A stretch of DNA of 64,000 bases, from NCBI RefSeq assembly GCF_030813435.1, contig NZ_JAUSUG010000001.1, positions 434,001-498,000 on the forward strand, read 5' to 3'. Within the stretch, counting starts at the first letter, position 1. Each line of letters opens with the position of its first letter. Shown here one piece after another: positions 24,908-33,511 of this stretch. Source of the DNA: Evansella vedderi. Lineage in GTDB: Bacteria > Bacillota > Bacilli > Bacillales > Salisediminibacteriaceae. A program made the translations under genes and the position numbers. The notes under the pieces were generated by a model. It made no database searches, was not told the origin of the DNA, and worked only from the letters and a program-made list of their open reading frames with translations.

Positions 24908-26761
24908 CTATTTAAACCTTAACAAGTCTCCGTATATGATTTTGTCAGAATAGTTCAGTTCAGTCATGCCTCGCTCCCGAAGCTCTTCACATTCACGCAA
25001 GGGAACAGACTCTCCCGTTTCGCTCTTAAGGCACATTTCGTTGGTGTAAATGAGTCCATCGGTAATGACTGTTCCATCGCGCAAGACGACGAAGTCCTCT
25101 CGATCTTCGGCGAACAAGTCACTTCCGAACATAATATGTTCCGCCCCTTCCATTTCTTCGATCCCTAATAGATTCAACAAAGTTGGCATGACATCTACTT
25201 GTCCGCTGACAGTGCTCATCGTTCCAGTCGCCCCCTCTAACCCAGGAATATGAATAATCAGCGGTACCCGTTCCAGCTTGACGGCATCATGGACAGTAAT
25301 CTCCTTGCCCAAAAACTGCCCTAAAGCATCGTACTGACTTTCCGCCAAACCGTAATGATCTCCGTACATTACTAAAACAGTATTTTCATAAAGGCCCGTT
25401 TCCTTCAAACGCTCAACGAAAATTCGCATCGCTTCATCCGTATAGCGGACCGTTGGAAAATATTGATTTACGATATGACTTTCGGAATAAAAGGGCTCGA
25501 TAAAGTGATCCTCTTCATCTAAATCATAGGGAAAATGGTTGGTGAGCGTAATAAACGTACTGTAAAAGGGTTCAGACAGCTCTACTAAATACTCCATCGA
25601 TTGTTCGATGAAATCGATGTCCTTCAAGCCCCATCCCACGGAATTCTTCGTGGAAATATCAAAATAACTAAAGGAATAATACTGCTCGTAGCCCAAGTTT
25701 GGGTACATGACATCCCGGTTATAAAAGGTTCGATAATTGGCATGGAACACATTCGTAGAATACCCATTACGAAAAAGTGTCTCTGGCAACGTTCGAAATT
25801 TATTATCGTCATGGGTCAAAAACACCGCGCCCCTTCCTAATGGGTAAAGGGAATTATTTATCAAAAACTCCGCATCGGACGTTTTTCCTTGCCCCGTCTG
25901 ATAATAAAAGTTGTCAAAGTAAAAGCTGTCTTCGATTAATTCATTCAAAAATGGTGTTATTTCCTCGCCGTGCAACGTCTCGCCGATGACGAAGCTCTCC
26001 ACCGATTCCAGTGAAACAACAATGACGTTCATCCCTTCAGCAATGCCAAACATTTCACGGTTTGGTTCTACATGCTTTTCCTGCAAAAACCTGATTATGG
26101 AATCCCAATCCCCTTCTTCGGAAAAAATCGGTTGGGTCCGCGTTTGCGTATGGATGATGGCATCGTAAATATAATAATTAAATAGGCCCAGTGTTTGAAC
26201 TAATTGGTTACGATTAAAGGTGTAGGCTGCGTCTAATGTTTTAAACTGCGCGAAAATGATAAATAGGAGAAAAAACAAAGTAAAGACCGCAGTCTTTGAC
26301 TGTCGGAATGAAACCTGTTTGGTCGTTAACCATCGGAATTTTTCCCAACGCCACACAAAAAAGCTAATCAAGAAAATGTCTATAAAGTAAAGGATGTCAT
26401 ACCACTCGATTAGGGCAAAAATACTGGTGGTTAAATCGCCCATATTGGCCCCCATTAGAAGCATGGGGAGGGTGATGATATCACTAAATTCACGGTGGTA
26501 AACGATATTGGAATAAAGGACGACGGATAATAAAATGCTAATGACGAGATAATAGGTTGGCTGAAATTTTTCACGGAAAAATACCCCTGGGGTAAATAGG
26601 ATGAATAAAAATAGCAGGGGATTGATGGCGAAGGCTAAGCCTTGCAGCATTTCGTTCATATTTATGTAAAATGTGAGGCCGGAAACGATAAAGGTTTTTA
26701 GCCATACCACAAGGAGGCAAAGGAATAGAAACCGGTGCTCCCTGATTTTCGTTTTCATCAT
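24908..26761 (-). CDS. LTA synthase-family sulfatase/phosphoglycerol transferase
   Basis: A 617-aa polytopic enzyme. Five N-terminal membrane helices (about residues 10-185), then an extracellular sulfatase-fold domain. The nucleophile Thr is at 294 in GKTSDAEF; other metal-site landmarks are VVSLESVESF, FHANYRTFYNRD, TLTNHFPY and MYGDHYGL. It resembles LtaS/YfnI/YqgS enzymes, which polymerise glycerol-phosphate for lipoteichoic acid or make its primer. The substrate cannot be separated among the paralogues by eye. GGAAGGAT precedes the first ATG. Divergent from the M28 peptidase gene. Confidence 0.88.
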   Translation of the reverse strand: MMKTKIREHRFLFLCLLVVWLKTFIVSGLTFYINMNEMLQGLAFAINPLLFLFILFTPGVFFREKFQPTYYLVISILLSVVLYSNIVYHREFSDIITLPMLLMGANMGDLTTSIFALIEWYDILYFIDIFLISFFVWRWEKFRWLTTKQVSFRQSKTAVFTLFFLLFIIFAQFKTLDAAYTFNRNQLVQTLGLFNYYIYDAIIHTQTRTQPIFSEEGDWDSIIRFLQEKHVEPNREMFGIAEGMNVIVVSLESVESFVIGETLHGEEITPFLNELIEDSFYFDNFYYQTGQGKTSDAEFLINNSLYPLGRGAVFLTHDDNKFRTLPETLFRNGYSTNVFHANYRTFYNRDVMYPNLGYEQYYSFSYFDISTKNSVGWGLKDIDFIEQSMEYLVELSEPFYSTFITLTNHFPYDLDEEDHFIEPFYSESHIVNQYFPTVRYTDEAMRIFVERLKETGLYENTVLVMYGDHYGLAESQYDALGQFLGKEITVHDAVKLERVPLIIHIPGLEGATGTMSTVSGQVDVMPTLLNLLGIEEMEGAEHIMFGSDLFAEDREDFVVLRDGTVITDGLIYTNEMCLKSETGESVPLRECEELRERGMTELNYSDKIIYGDLLRFK

Positions 26762-26875
26762 AGTTATCCTTCCACATCCCCAGTTGAGTTAAATTATGCA
26801 CTACTTAATTTCCATAAAATTGGCGGAATTTATACAGGATTTTCTTACATCGACAAATGGCAAAGGAGAGAAAGT

Positions 26876-27880
26876 ATGAAACAAGAGTTTATTACGTTCA
26901 TTGAGAAATTGTCGGATCCAGCACTTAATGGTCGGGTGCCTGGGACGGAAGGGCATAATGAAGCCCGGAGGATGATTACAGAACAGGTAGAGACGCTGGG
27001 TCTGGATCCTTTGTTAAAAACAGGATGGGTACAGTCCTATTTGGCACATGACGGAGTTACGGGGAGAAATTTGTTGGCGGTAAACAAAGGCAGCAAGGAG
27101 GATTGGATGCTGTTAGGTGCTCACTATGATCATCTAAGAGGTTGTCCTGGTGCCGATGATAATGCTGCTGCAGTGGGCATTTTACTTGCAGTGATGGATG
27201 CGTTGAGGAATTTAGATCTTCAGATGAATATTGTTCTTGCTATTTTCGATATGGAGGAGCCCCCATATTTTCAAACGGAGAGCATGGGAAGTGTTCATTT
27301 TTATCGTCACCTTCCGGAGGGGTTAAATTGGGACACGTTTAGGGGAGCGGTAATCCTTGATTTATGTGGCCATGATTTAGTGGTAAAAAATCGTGAGAAT
27401 TCCCTATTCATAGTAGGAGCGGAAACGTGTCCGAAGCTTTCCGAGAGTGTAAGTAAAGCGCGTGGTATGGTGGAAGATTTGGAGATTTATAAAGTGAGAA
27501 ATCGCGACTTTCTTTATTTATCCGACCATTATATTTTTGACATAAACGGAAAGCCAAATTTGTTCCTCTCCTGCGGACATTGGCCATACTATCACACCCC
27601 GGAAGATACCTTTGAAAAAATAAATTTGGATAAGGTTGGCAGGATTGCTGATTTTATTCGAATGATGATTATGGAGTTAGATAAAGGGGAGGAAGAGCCT
27701 GGTTATTTACCTTCCTTTAAGAAGGAAGATGAAGCTAAGGAATTAGGGAGGTTTTTAAATACAGAATTAAACGCTGAGCATCATCTAGATGCCATATGCG
27801 GTATTTTAATGAGGGAAATGAGAAACGAAACAGATATAGAGAAAATGAAAAAAAGCTTGCAGCAGTTTGGACTCATTTAG
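26876..27880 (+). CDS. M28-family zinc aminopeptidase
   Basis: A 334-aa cytosolic-looking peptidase (no signal peptide). Two-zinc site of the M28 family: His in LGAHYDHL, bridging Asp in GADDNAAAV, general base Glu in FDMEEPPYF, a further Asp in ILDLCGHD and the final His in CGHWPYYHTPEDT. ATG 26876 has CAAAGGAGAG directly upstream; the frame is open 47 codons further upstream without a ribosome site and would overlap the divergent sulfatase gene. The peptide or peptidoglycan substrate is undecided. Confidence 0.87.
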   Translation: MKQEFITFIEKLSDPALNGRVPGTEGHNEARRMITEQVETLGLDPLLKTGWVQSYLAHDGVTGRNLLAVNKGSKEDWMLLGAHYDHLRGCPGADDNAAAVGILLAVMDALRNLDLQMNIVLAIFDMEEPPYFQTESMGSVHFYRHLPEGLNWDTFRGAVILDLCGHDLVVKNRENSLFIVGAETCPKLSESVSKARGMVEDLEIYKVRNRDFLYLSDHYIFDINGKPNLFLSCGHWPYYHTPEDTFEKINLDKVGRIADFIRMMIMELDKGEEEPGYLPSFKKEDEAKELGRFLNTELNAEHHLDAICGILMREMRNETDIEKMKKSLQQFGLI

Positions 27881-27883
27881 GTG

Positions 27884-27925
27884 AACCCTCCCTGTGATTT
27901 TTTCCTGATAGGACAGGGAGGTTAT
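27884..27925. terminator. Bidirectional terminator between convergent genes
   Basis: CCTCCCTGT (27887-27895) pairs with ACAGGGAGG (27913-27921). It ends at the stop codon of the minus-strand gene. Confidence 0.7.
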
Positions 27926-28557
27926 TGAAAGATGATATAAGCACCAGCTAATGATTGGCCGAAGAAAAGTGTTCCCCATATAAAAGCAGGGATGTAGGTG
28001 AGTTCCGCAAGTCCTGTGGCGTCACCTGCATGTCGGGGAGTGGTAATGCTCATGATGAAAATTTGAAAGGAAGAAAGAATCGACTGTACTAATAGAATAC
28101 TAGAAAAGAACAGGATAAACATTTCCCTTAACGTGTCTAGCTGGTAATACTCCATATAAACGGCTGAGCCTAGGAAGAAGAGCACCCAAAAAACTCCATA
28201 AAAGTTCCGTACCCAAAAAACAAGGCTGCAAAGGGCTAATAAAATAAAGAAATAATATAGAAGAGTTAGTTCACCATTAAAAATTAAATAAAAGGAAAGG
28301 ATAGCTGCCAGTGTGGAAAAGGTATAGCCAGAATAATAAATAATAACGCCGCTAAGGATGGAACGGTAACTTGTATAGGCCAATCCTTCTGTGTTAGGGA
28401 ACAAAGAAATTTTATATACCTTTCCGCTCGTCAAAAGGGCAGCGATAGCATGCCCAGCTTCATGTACTAACGTATGAAAGCTGCAAAACAGAGTCCGTAA
28501 CAAAGGTATAAATGCCACAACAGCAGCGGCGATTAAATAATAGTAGATTGGGTCCAA
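27922..28557 (-). CDS. M50-type membrane metalloprotease-like protein
   Basis: A 211-aa polytopic protein with HEAGH (HExxH zinc motif) near residue 33 in LVHEAGHAIAALLTSG, which puts it among M50/M50B-like membrane proteins of Firmicutes. About six hydrophobic segments. The second zinc ligand (Asp in an LDG-like motif) is not obvious, so activity is uncertain. TTG start with CGGAGGTG 8 bases upstream. Confidence 0.7.
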   Translation of the reverse strand: MDPIYYYLIAAAVVAFIPLLRTLFCSFHTLVHEAGHAIAALLTSGKVYKISLFPNTEGLAYTSYRSILSGVIIYYSGYTFSTLAAILSFYLIFNGELTLLYYFFILLALCSLVFWVRNFYGVFWVLFFLGSAVYMEYYQLDTLREMFILFFSSILLVQSILSSFQIFIMSITTPRHAGDATGLAELTYIPAFIWGTLFFGQSLAGAYIIFQ

Positions 28558-28768
28558 GTTAATGCACCTCCGTTAAAGGAGTGATGAAGAAATCAATAAA
28601 AATAGTATTCACATATTTCTTATGGTGTAGACACCGTCGCTACCTTAAATTATACAACGGGAATAAGCTTCGTTTCTTTATATATATCACGGTGCAGGGG
28701 GATTATTAACTGTAAATGTTAGAATAGGAGCTTTCCATGTAACAAAAAGTGAATTATGCTGTACAAGA

Positions 28769-28900
28769 ATTTCCATTGAATTGGCTAATCTATCGAAATC
28801 GGGTAATAATCTATCGATTGGGGGCAGTTATCTATCGAATTACGGCAATAATCTATCGAAATCCAGTGATAATCTATCGAACTAGAATAATTATTATCTG
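28769..28900 (+). repeat. 21-bp CTATCGA tandem array A
   Basis: Five CTATCGA units starting at 28790, 28811, 28832, 28853 and 28874, spacing exactly 21. A TTCCATTGAATTGG lead-in and an AACTAGAATAATTATTATCTGCAA exit. The exit continues into a spacer (CACCGAAACTACCTT...) that joins array B; the same composite occurs inverted at 36890-37310. Confidence 0.93.
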
Positions 28901-28957
28901 CAAACACCGAAACTACCTTCCGTTTCCCTTTTCAGATTGTCGAATACGGGAACAGCC

Positions 28958-29191
28958 CTTAAGATGTTTTACCTTAAGGAGTTTCTTTCGTTAAAAAATG
29001 TTTTCTGTAACTGTTATGTGCGTTTTATAGGTTGTGGATTAAGTTTGAAGTGGTTAAAATTTCCATCGAATTGGCTAATCTATCGAAATCGGGTAATAAT
29101 CTATCGATTAGGGGCAGTTATCTATCGAATTACGGCAATAATCTATCGAAATCCACTAATAATCTATCGAACTAGAATTATTCTTATTTGC
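28958..29191 (+). repeat. 21-bp CTATCGA tandem array B with conserved leader
   Basis: Units at 29080, 29101, 29122, 29143 and 29164. Preceded by a ~100-bp conserved leader (TTAAGATG...CTTAAGGAGTTT, CGTTAAAAAATGTTTT, GTGCGTTTTATAGGTTG) also seen before arrays C and D. Confidence 0.93.
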
Positions 29192-29295
29192 AACCACTAC
29201 AGTTCTAACCCCTATTTTCCTCCAATTCCCACTTACTTTTTGTAAACATGAGGTCTATATTAAATAAGTAGAAAAAAAGGAGAGGTGAGTTCAAT

Positions 29296-29862
29296 ATGGA
29301 ATTTCTTTTCCTACTTGTATTAGGTTTTGTAGGGATTTTGTTTGTGTTTTATTTAATTGCTAATCATTCTGCCAAACGGGATGAAGGTAGAGTAAATAAA
29401 TTTATTCAAGACTTCGACATCCAGATTAGTAATTATGAACGTTTCTGGGACGGTAAATATATTTTTTACGAAGAGGGAAACGGCAGACTGTGGGTTTATA
29501 ATCCTGCCAAGGAGACATATTCAGTGGGGGAACAGGGTCAAATTCTTGGTTGTGAATTGAGGATCAATGAGGAGACGGAGTTTCGAACGTCTATCACTAG
29601 TGCTGCAGGAAGAGCGGTCCTTGGTGGTGTCCTTGCTGGTGGTATAGGGGCGATCATTGGTGGAGTTACCGCTAGAAAAGACAGCCGGCAATTGGTTCAC
29701 GGTGCTGATTTAACTATTTATTTTGTTGATGGTCACTATGACACCATTAATATTTTTTCTGATACAAATGGGGTTCAAATGACCGATTCCTTTTTCCGGA
29801 ACAAGTACGATAACGGCATGGCTTGGTGTAAATTTATCGAGAGTTTAACGGACAATCGGTAA
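29296..29862 (+). CDS. Membrane-anchored protein with glycine-zipper segment, unknown
   Basis: A 188-aa protein: N-terminal membrane helix (about residues 2-22), a beta-rich middle, and a second hydrophobic Gly-rich stretch, GRAVLGGVLAGGIGAIIGG (~112-130), typical of glycine-zipper segments, then a C-terminal soluble part. Comparable Gly-rich segments occur in Firmicutes SHOCT/DUF4429-like proteins, but I cannot assign a family. AAAAGGAGAGGTG precedes the ATG. It is flanked by 21-bp arrays B and C together with the lipoprotein gene downstream (60 bp apart, possibly one transcript). Confidence 0.7.
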   Translation: MEFLFLLVLGFVGILFVFYLIANHSAKRDEGRVNKFIQDFDIQISNYERFWDGKYIFYEEGNGRLWVYNPAKETYSVGEQGQILGCELRINEETEFRTSITSAAGRAVLGGVLAGGIGAIIGGVTARKDSRQLVHGADLTIYFVDGHYDTINIFSDTNGVQMTDSFFRNKYDNGMAWCKFIESLTDNR

Positions 29863-29922
29863 ATTCCTATAAAGCTCATAAAGGGCGCACAATTTAAATA
29901 TGAAAGCGTAGGAGAAGTGAGA

Positions 29923-30909
29923 ATGAAGAACAATGTTATGCAGGCCTTATTATTTGTTGGAATGTTATTTTTCGCTGTCGGTTGCAGTAACGATTCTGCA
30001 GCGGAGGAGCCTGTGGAAGTAGAGCGGGAAGAGCTTGAGCTTCTTTTGGAAAAAATAGATTTTGATGCTGAATGGGAAGAAATTACGATACAATTTACGA
30101 CGAATTTACCTGAAGAAACAGTAGTGGACACTCTTGCCCTTTTAGACAGTAATAATACTGCTGTTCTAGAGCTAGAGGTGCAAAATTATAGTTTGCAAGA
30201 TTCGACCACAGTTGTCTTTGAGTTAGGTGAGAAAGATAGAGAGGGTCTTCCTGAAGAAGAGTTATCCATGGTGTTAACTGTATTTGTAGATGAAACTACG
30301 AATACTCATTTTTTATCGAATGAGGTCATTGGAGGGTCCTTCTCTGATATGCAAATGCACTATGCTGACTCAGAACTACTCCAATTGTCAGCTGGAAATC
30401 AACCGAATGCCTATTCCTTTAATTTAAGATCATCAAACAAAAAGTCCCTTCCGGAAGAGATTTTTGAAAAAGCAGAAGAGGTTGTGGAAGAGGAAGAGCC
30501 AACTGTAGAGGAAACTGCAGAAGCCGAGGTGGAAGTAGAGCCCGAACCTGAACCGGAAACGAAAGTGGAAACTTCTGAATTTCAACTCGTAACGACGTCA
30601 GACTTAAAAAATAATTTCGATGCCTTCTTCGGTATGAAAATTGAAGTGAAAGGGGAAGTTACTCAGGTTATTCAATATGATCCGTATGCCATGAGTGACA
30701 CCGCCCAATCCTATTTAGTGAATATTTCGGATCCAAATAATTATAATGCGGACAATTCCGTTTGGGTGGAAATCCTAAGTAACCCTCCAACCTTATTTGA
30801 AGGAAGTAAGGTTACTGTAAAGGGCACATTGCTGGATACGTACACTTACGAAAGTGTCATGGGAACACCAATTACGGTTCCATATATTCTTGCAAGCTCT
30901 ATCGAATAG
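29923..30909 (+). CDS. Lipoprotein with acidic linker and OB-fold-like C-terminus
   Basis: A 328-aa surface lipoprotein: signal peptide with lipobox FFAVGC (Cys near residue 22), an N-terminal domain (~30-175) of unknown type, a Glu/Pro-rich linker (VEVEPEPEPETKVE, ~190-220) and a C-terminal domain (~220-328, KIEVKGEVTQVIQYD, GSKVTVKGTLLDTY) with the look of an OB-fold. ATG 29923 is chosen, 8 bases after AGGAG; the GTG at 29917 is too near. No partner gene reveals its role. Confidence 0.75.
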   Translation: MKNNVMQALLFVGMLFFAVGCSNDSAAEEPVEVEREELELLLEKIDFDAEWEEITIQFTTNLPEETVVDTLALLDSNNTAVLELEVQNYSLQDSTTVVFELGEKDREGLPEEELSMVLTVFVDETTNTHFLSNEVIGGSFSDMQMHYADSELLQLSAGNQPNAYSFNLRSSNKKSLPEEIFEKAEEVVEEEEPTVEETAEAEVEVEPEPEPETKVETSEFQLVTTSDLKNNFDAFFGMKIEVKGEVTQVIQYDPYAMSDTAQSYLVNISDPNNYNADNSVWVEILSNPPTLFEGSKVTVKGTLLDTYTYESVMGTPITVPYILASSIE

Positions 30910-30924
30910 GGGATAAGGGAAAAA

Positions 30925-31165
30925 CTTCTTAAGATGTTACGTCTTAGGGAGTTTTATTCGTTAAAAAATGTTTTTTGAAGCTGGTTTGTACGTTTTAAAG
31001 GTTGTGACTTAGGTTTGAAGTGGTTTGGATTTCCAGCGAATTGGTTAATCTATCGAAATTGGGTGATAATCTATCGATTGGAGGCATTTATCTATCGAAT
31101 TACGGTAGTAATCTATCGAAATCCACCAATAATCTATCGAACTAGAATAATTATCATCTACAACC
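30925..31165 (+). repeat. 21-bp CTATCGA tandem array C with conserved leader
   Basis: Units at 31050, 31071, 31092, 31113 and 31134; leader with TTAAGATG, CGTTAAAAAATGTTTTTTG and TACGTTTTAAAGGTTG. Confidence 0.93.
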
Positions 31166-31275
31166 AGTTAAATACCACAAAATACCAGGCTGATTTGCCA
31201 TTATATGTGAATGTCCTAACAAATTTACACTTGAAGATTGCTGAACATTTTGATAACATATAAATTAACTTAAAG

Positions 31276-31348
31276 GCTGTGTGTGACTGGCGAACACGGA
31301 GTACCGTGAGGGAGCACATAGCGTGGATTAGCCGTTCGCCTGGGCAGA
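31276..31348 (+). promoter_or_regulatory. ZTP (pfl) riboswitch aptamer
   Basis: Shows the conserved ZTP/pfl landmarks: GTGTGACTGGCG at the 5' side, a variable hairpin with GTACC, GGGAGCAC, and the 3' GCCGTTCGCCTGGGCA. ZTP riboswitches sense purine/folate one-carbon shortage; the gene downstream is a phosphoglycerate dehydrogenase, which feeds serine to one-carbon metabolism. A possible promoter TTGAAG-17-TAACAT lies at 31231-31259. Confidence 0.9.
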
Positions 31349-31380
31349 GGTAAGGGAATTCTATCCCTTACCTCTTTATG
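31346..31380 (+). terminator. Expression-platform terminator of the ZTP riboswitch
   Basis: AGAGGTAAGGGA (31346-31357) pairs with TCCCTTACCTCT (31364-31375). It starts inside the GGGCA end of the aptamer, so terminator and aptamer compete for the same bases. Confidence 0.88.
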
Positions 31381-31532
31381 CATATTTCTAGGGGGGATGG
31401 CCATTTATTGTAAAAAAATCTTCAAATTTCCTACTACATTTCTTAAGCTCCAGATAATAAGGTTCAACAATGTAACCGCAAGTCCAATAAAATTTACTAA
31501 TAAATTATTATAAACGGAGAGAGGTTAATAAG

Positions 31533-32738
31533 ATGAGTACAATTACTGCAGGTAAGACGAATACGATTAAGACATTAAATAACATTGCCGAGGTCGGGCT
31601 GAATGAATTCAAGAAGGGGAATTTTACAATCGATGACAGCAATGAAAATCCCGATGCTGTTGTGGTTCGTAGTTTCAACATGCATTCCATGGAATTCGGC
31701 AGTAATCTGAAGGCGATTGCCCGGGCTGGGGCAGGTGTGAACAATATTCCTGTGGACAAATGTACGGAGCAGGGGATTGTAGTTTTTAACACGCCGGGGG
31801 CTAATGCCAATGCCGTAAAGGAGCTTGTCCTAACCTCATTAATTGCCTCCTCCCGAAACCTCTTTGATGGAGTCGCTTGGGCCAAGTCACTAGCTGAGAA
31901 GACCGAAGGAGAAGATGTGGCGAAGCTTGTAGAAGCTGGAAAAAAACAGTTTGTTGGGAAGGAAATCAGGGGGAAAACGTTAGGAGTCATCGGTCTTGGT
32001 GCCATTGGTGCCTTGGTGGCCAATGATGCCCTGAATTTAGACATGGAAGTCATCGGTTACGATCCATTCATTTCCGTGGACACGGCTTGGAACCTGTCTC
32101 GAAATGTTCACCGTGCCATGACCATTGAGCAGCTGTTTGCATACTCAGACTTCATTACGGTACATGTTCCATTAACGAATGACACAAAAGGAATGTTCAA
32201 CGAAGAAGCCTTCAAGCAGATGAAGAAAGGCGTTCACATTTTAAACTTCTCCCGTGACGGCCTAGTCAACGAAGAAGATATGGGTGTTGCCCTTAAAAAT
32301 GGTACAGTAGGTAAGTACATTACAGATTTTCCAAACGAAAATGTTCTAAAAATGGAAAATGTCATTCCTATCCCACACCTTGGTGCCTCTACGGCTGAGT
32401 CGGAGGAGAACTGCGCCATTATGGCATCTCGTCAAGTAAAGGAATATTTAGAGACTGGTAATGTGAAAAACTCAGTGAATTTCCCTAACGCTGACCTGCC
32501 GTACACGGGAAAACGTCGGGTTGCAGCTTTCCATATGAATGTTCCTAATATGGTTGGGCAGATTACAGGTGCCATCTCCGATTATCACCTGAACATTGCC
32601 GACATGGTAAACCGAAGCCGTGGTGATTACGCCTATACGATGATCGATATTGATAACAAAATTAATGGAGACACAATTCCAGGCTTACTGGAAAAAATAA
32701 AGCAAATTAAAGGTATTATCTCAGTAAGAGTTATCTAA
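31533..32738 (+). CDS. serA: D-3-phosphoglycerate dehydrogenase, short form
   Basis: A 401-aa NAD-dependent 2-hydroxyacid dehydrogenase catalysing the first step of serine synthesis. Rossmann motif GLGAIGALVAND (~150-165), substrate/catalytic region with the His of PHLGAST (~285), Arg in FSRDGLVN and a C-terminal ACT-type domain (~325-401, HMNVPNMVGQITGAISDYHLN) that may bind serine. Shorter than the ~525-aa SerA of B. subtilis because the intervening domain is missing. GAGAGAGG precedes the ATG. Controlled by the ZTP riboswitch ~150 bp upstream, which supports a link to one-carbon supply. A terminator follows, so it is monocistronic. Confidence 0.9.
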   Translation: MSTITAGKTNTIKTLNNIAEVGLNEFKKGNFTIDDSNENPDAVVVRSFNMHSMEFGSNLKAIARAGAGVNNIPVDKCTEQGIVVFNTPGANANAVKELVLTSLIASSRNLFDGVAWAKSLAEKTEGEDVAKLVEAGKKQFVGKEIRGKTLGVIGLGAIGALVANDALNLDMEVIGYDPFISVDTAWNLSRNVHRAMTIEQLFAYSDFITVHVPLTNDTKGMFNEEAFKQMKKGVHILNFSRDGLVNEEDMGVALKNGTVGKYITDFPNENVLKMENVIPIPHLGASTAESEENCAIMASRQVKEYLETGNVKNSVNFPNADLPYTGKRRVAAFHMNVPNMVGQITGAISDYHLNIADMVNRSRGDYAYTMIDIDNKINGDTIPGLLEKIKQIKGIISVRVI

Positions 32739-32753
32739 GCTTAATGCCTATAC

Positions 32754-32793
32754 GGGGACGGTTCCACCAAGGAGCCGTCCCTACGTATTTTTC
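32754..32793 (+). terminator. Terminator after serA
   Basis: GGGACGGTTCC (32755-32765) pairs with GGAGCCGTCCC (32771-32781), then ATTTTT. Confidence 0.8.
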
Positions 32794-32846
32794 ACAAGTG
32801 TGCTATGATGAAGGAAGTACATACGCAGATAGAGGAGTACATAGTT

Positions 32847-33476
32847 ATGAGGTTTTCATGGAAACGATTTGTCTTTTATACATTAGGTCTTTTTATTTTG
32901 ACATTTGGGATTGCACTAACCATTCAGTCACAATTGGGAACAAGCCCCTTTGATGCAGTTCTTGTTGGCTTATTCAGGACGTTTGGGCTCACAATAGGGA
33001 GTTGGGAGATTGTATTAGGTTTTGCCATGGTTCTTTTTAACGCCATCGCTATCAAAAGGAGGCCGGAATATTTAGCCTTACTTACGGCGCTAATCACAGG
33101 AATGGGCATTGACTTTTGGCTAATTGTTCTCGGGGATATCCTTCAGCCTGTAAGCCTGATTTCTCAAAGCATCACCTTATTGTTTGGAATGGTGTTTGCG
33201 GGACTGGGAATTGCCATTAATTTGCAGGCCGACTTTGCCCCGAATCCCATGGACCGGTCCATGCTTGTTGTAAGTCAACTAACGGGTTATAGTATTGCTA
33301 TTTCAAGGGCGATCATCAGTGTTGTTTTAGTGGTAATAGCCCTTGTTTTTGGTGGTGCCATCGGGATAGGAACTATTTTAATAGCTCTGTTTAGTGGTAA
33401 TATTATTAAATTCTTTATGCCTTATGTGGCAAAAATAGATACTATGACTGAAAATTTATCGAAAAGCGCTTCGTAA
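32847..33476 (+). CDS. YczE/YitT-type integral membrane protein
   Basis: A 209-aa protein with five or six membrane helices. The family signature QSQLGTSPFDAVLVGL near the N-terminus and NLQADFAPNPMDRSM in the middle match YczE/YyaS membrane proteins, whose transport role is not established. ATG 32847 is chosen for GAGGAG 9 bases upstream; the ATG at 32805 has none. The nucleotidyltransferase gene starts 35 bp downstream, so cotranscription is likely. Confidence 0.8.
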   Translation: MRFSWKRFVFYTLGLFILTFGIALTIQSQLGTSPFDAVLVGLFRTFGLTIGSWEIVLGFAMVLFNAIAIKRRPEYLALLTALITGMGIDFWLIVLGDILQPVSLISQSITLLFGMVFAGLGIAINLQADFAPNPMDRSMLVVSQLTGYSIAISRAIISVVLVVIALVFGGAIGIGTILIALFSGNIIKFFMPYVAKIDTMTENLSKSAS

Positions 33477-33511
33477 ACTAAGTATCCATGAAAAAGGGGG
33501 GGCGAATAACG

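Noticed and set aside
25601-26168. Several plus-strand frames opposite the LTA-synthase-like gene
   Set aside because: All are antisense shadows; the minus-strand protein has the complete sulfatase motif series.
28749-29245. Open frames reading the 21-bp arrays as heptad proteins (IYRNRVI-like repeats); likewise at 31015-31263 and 37098-37358
   Set aside because: The 7-residue period is simply the 21-bp DNA period; no ribosome sites, and the frames end at random after the arrays.
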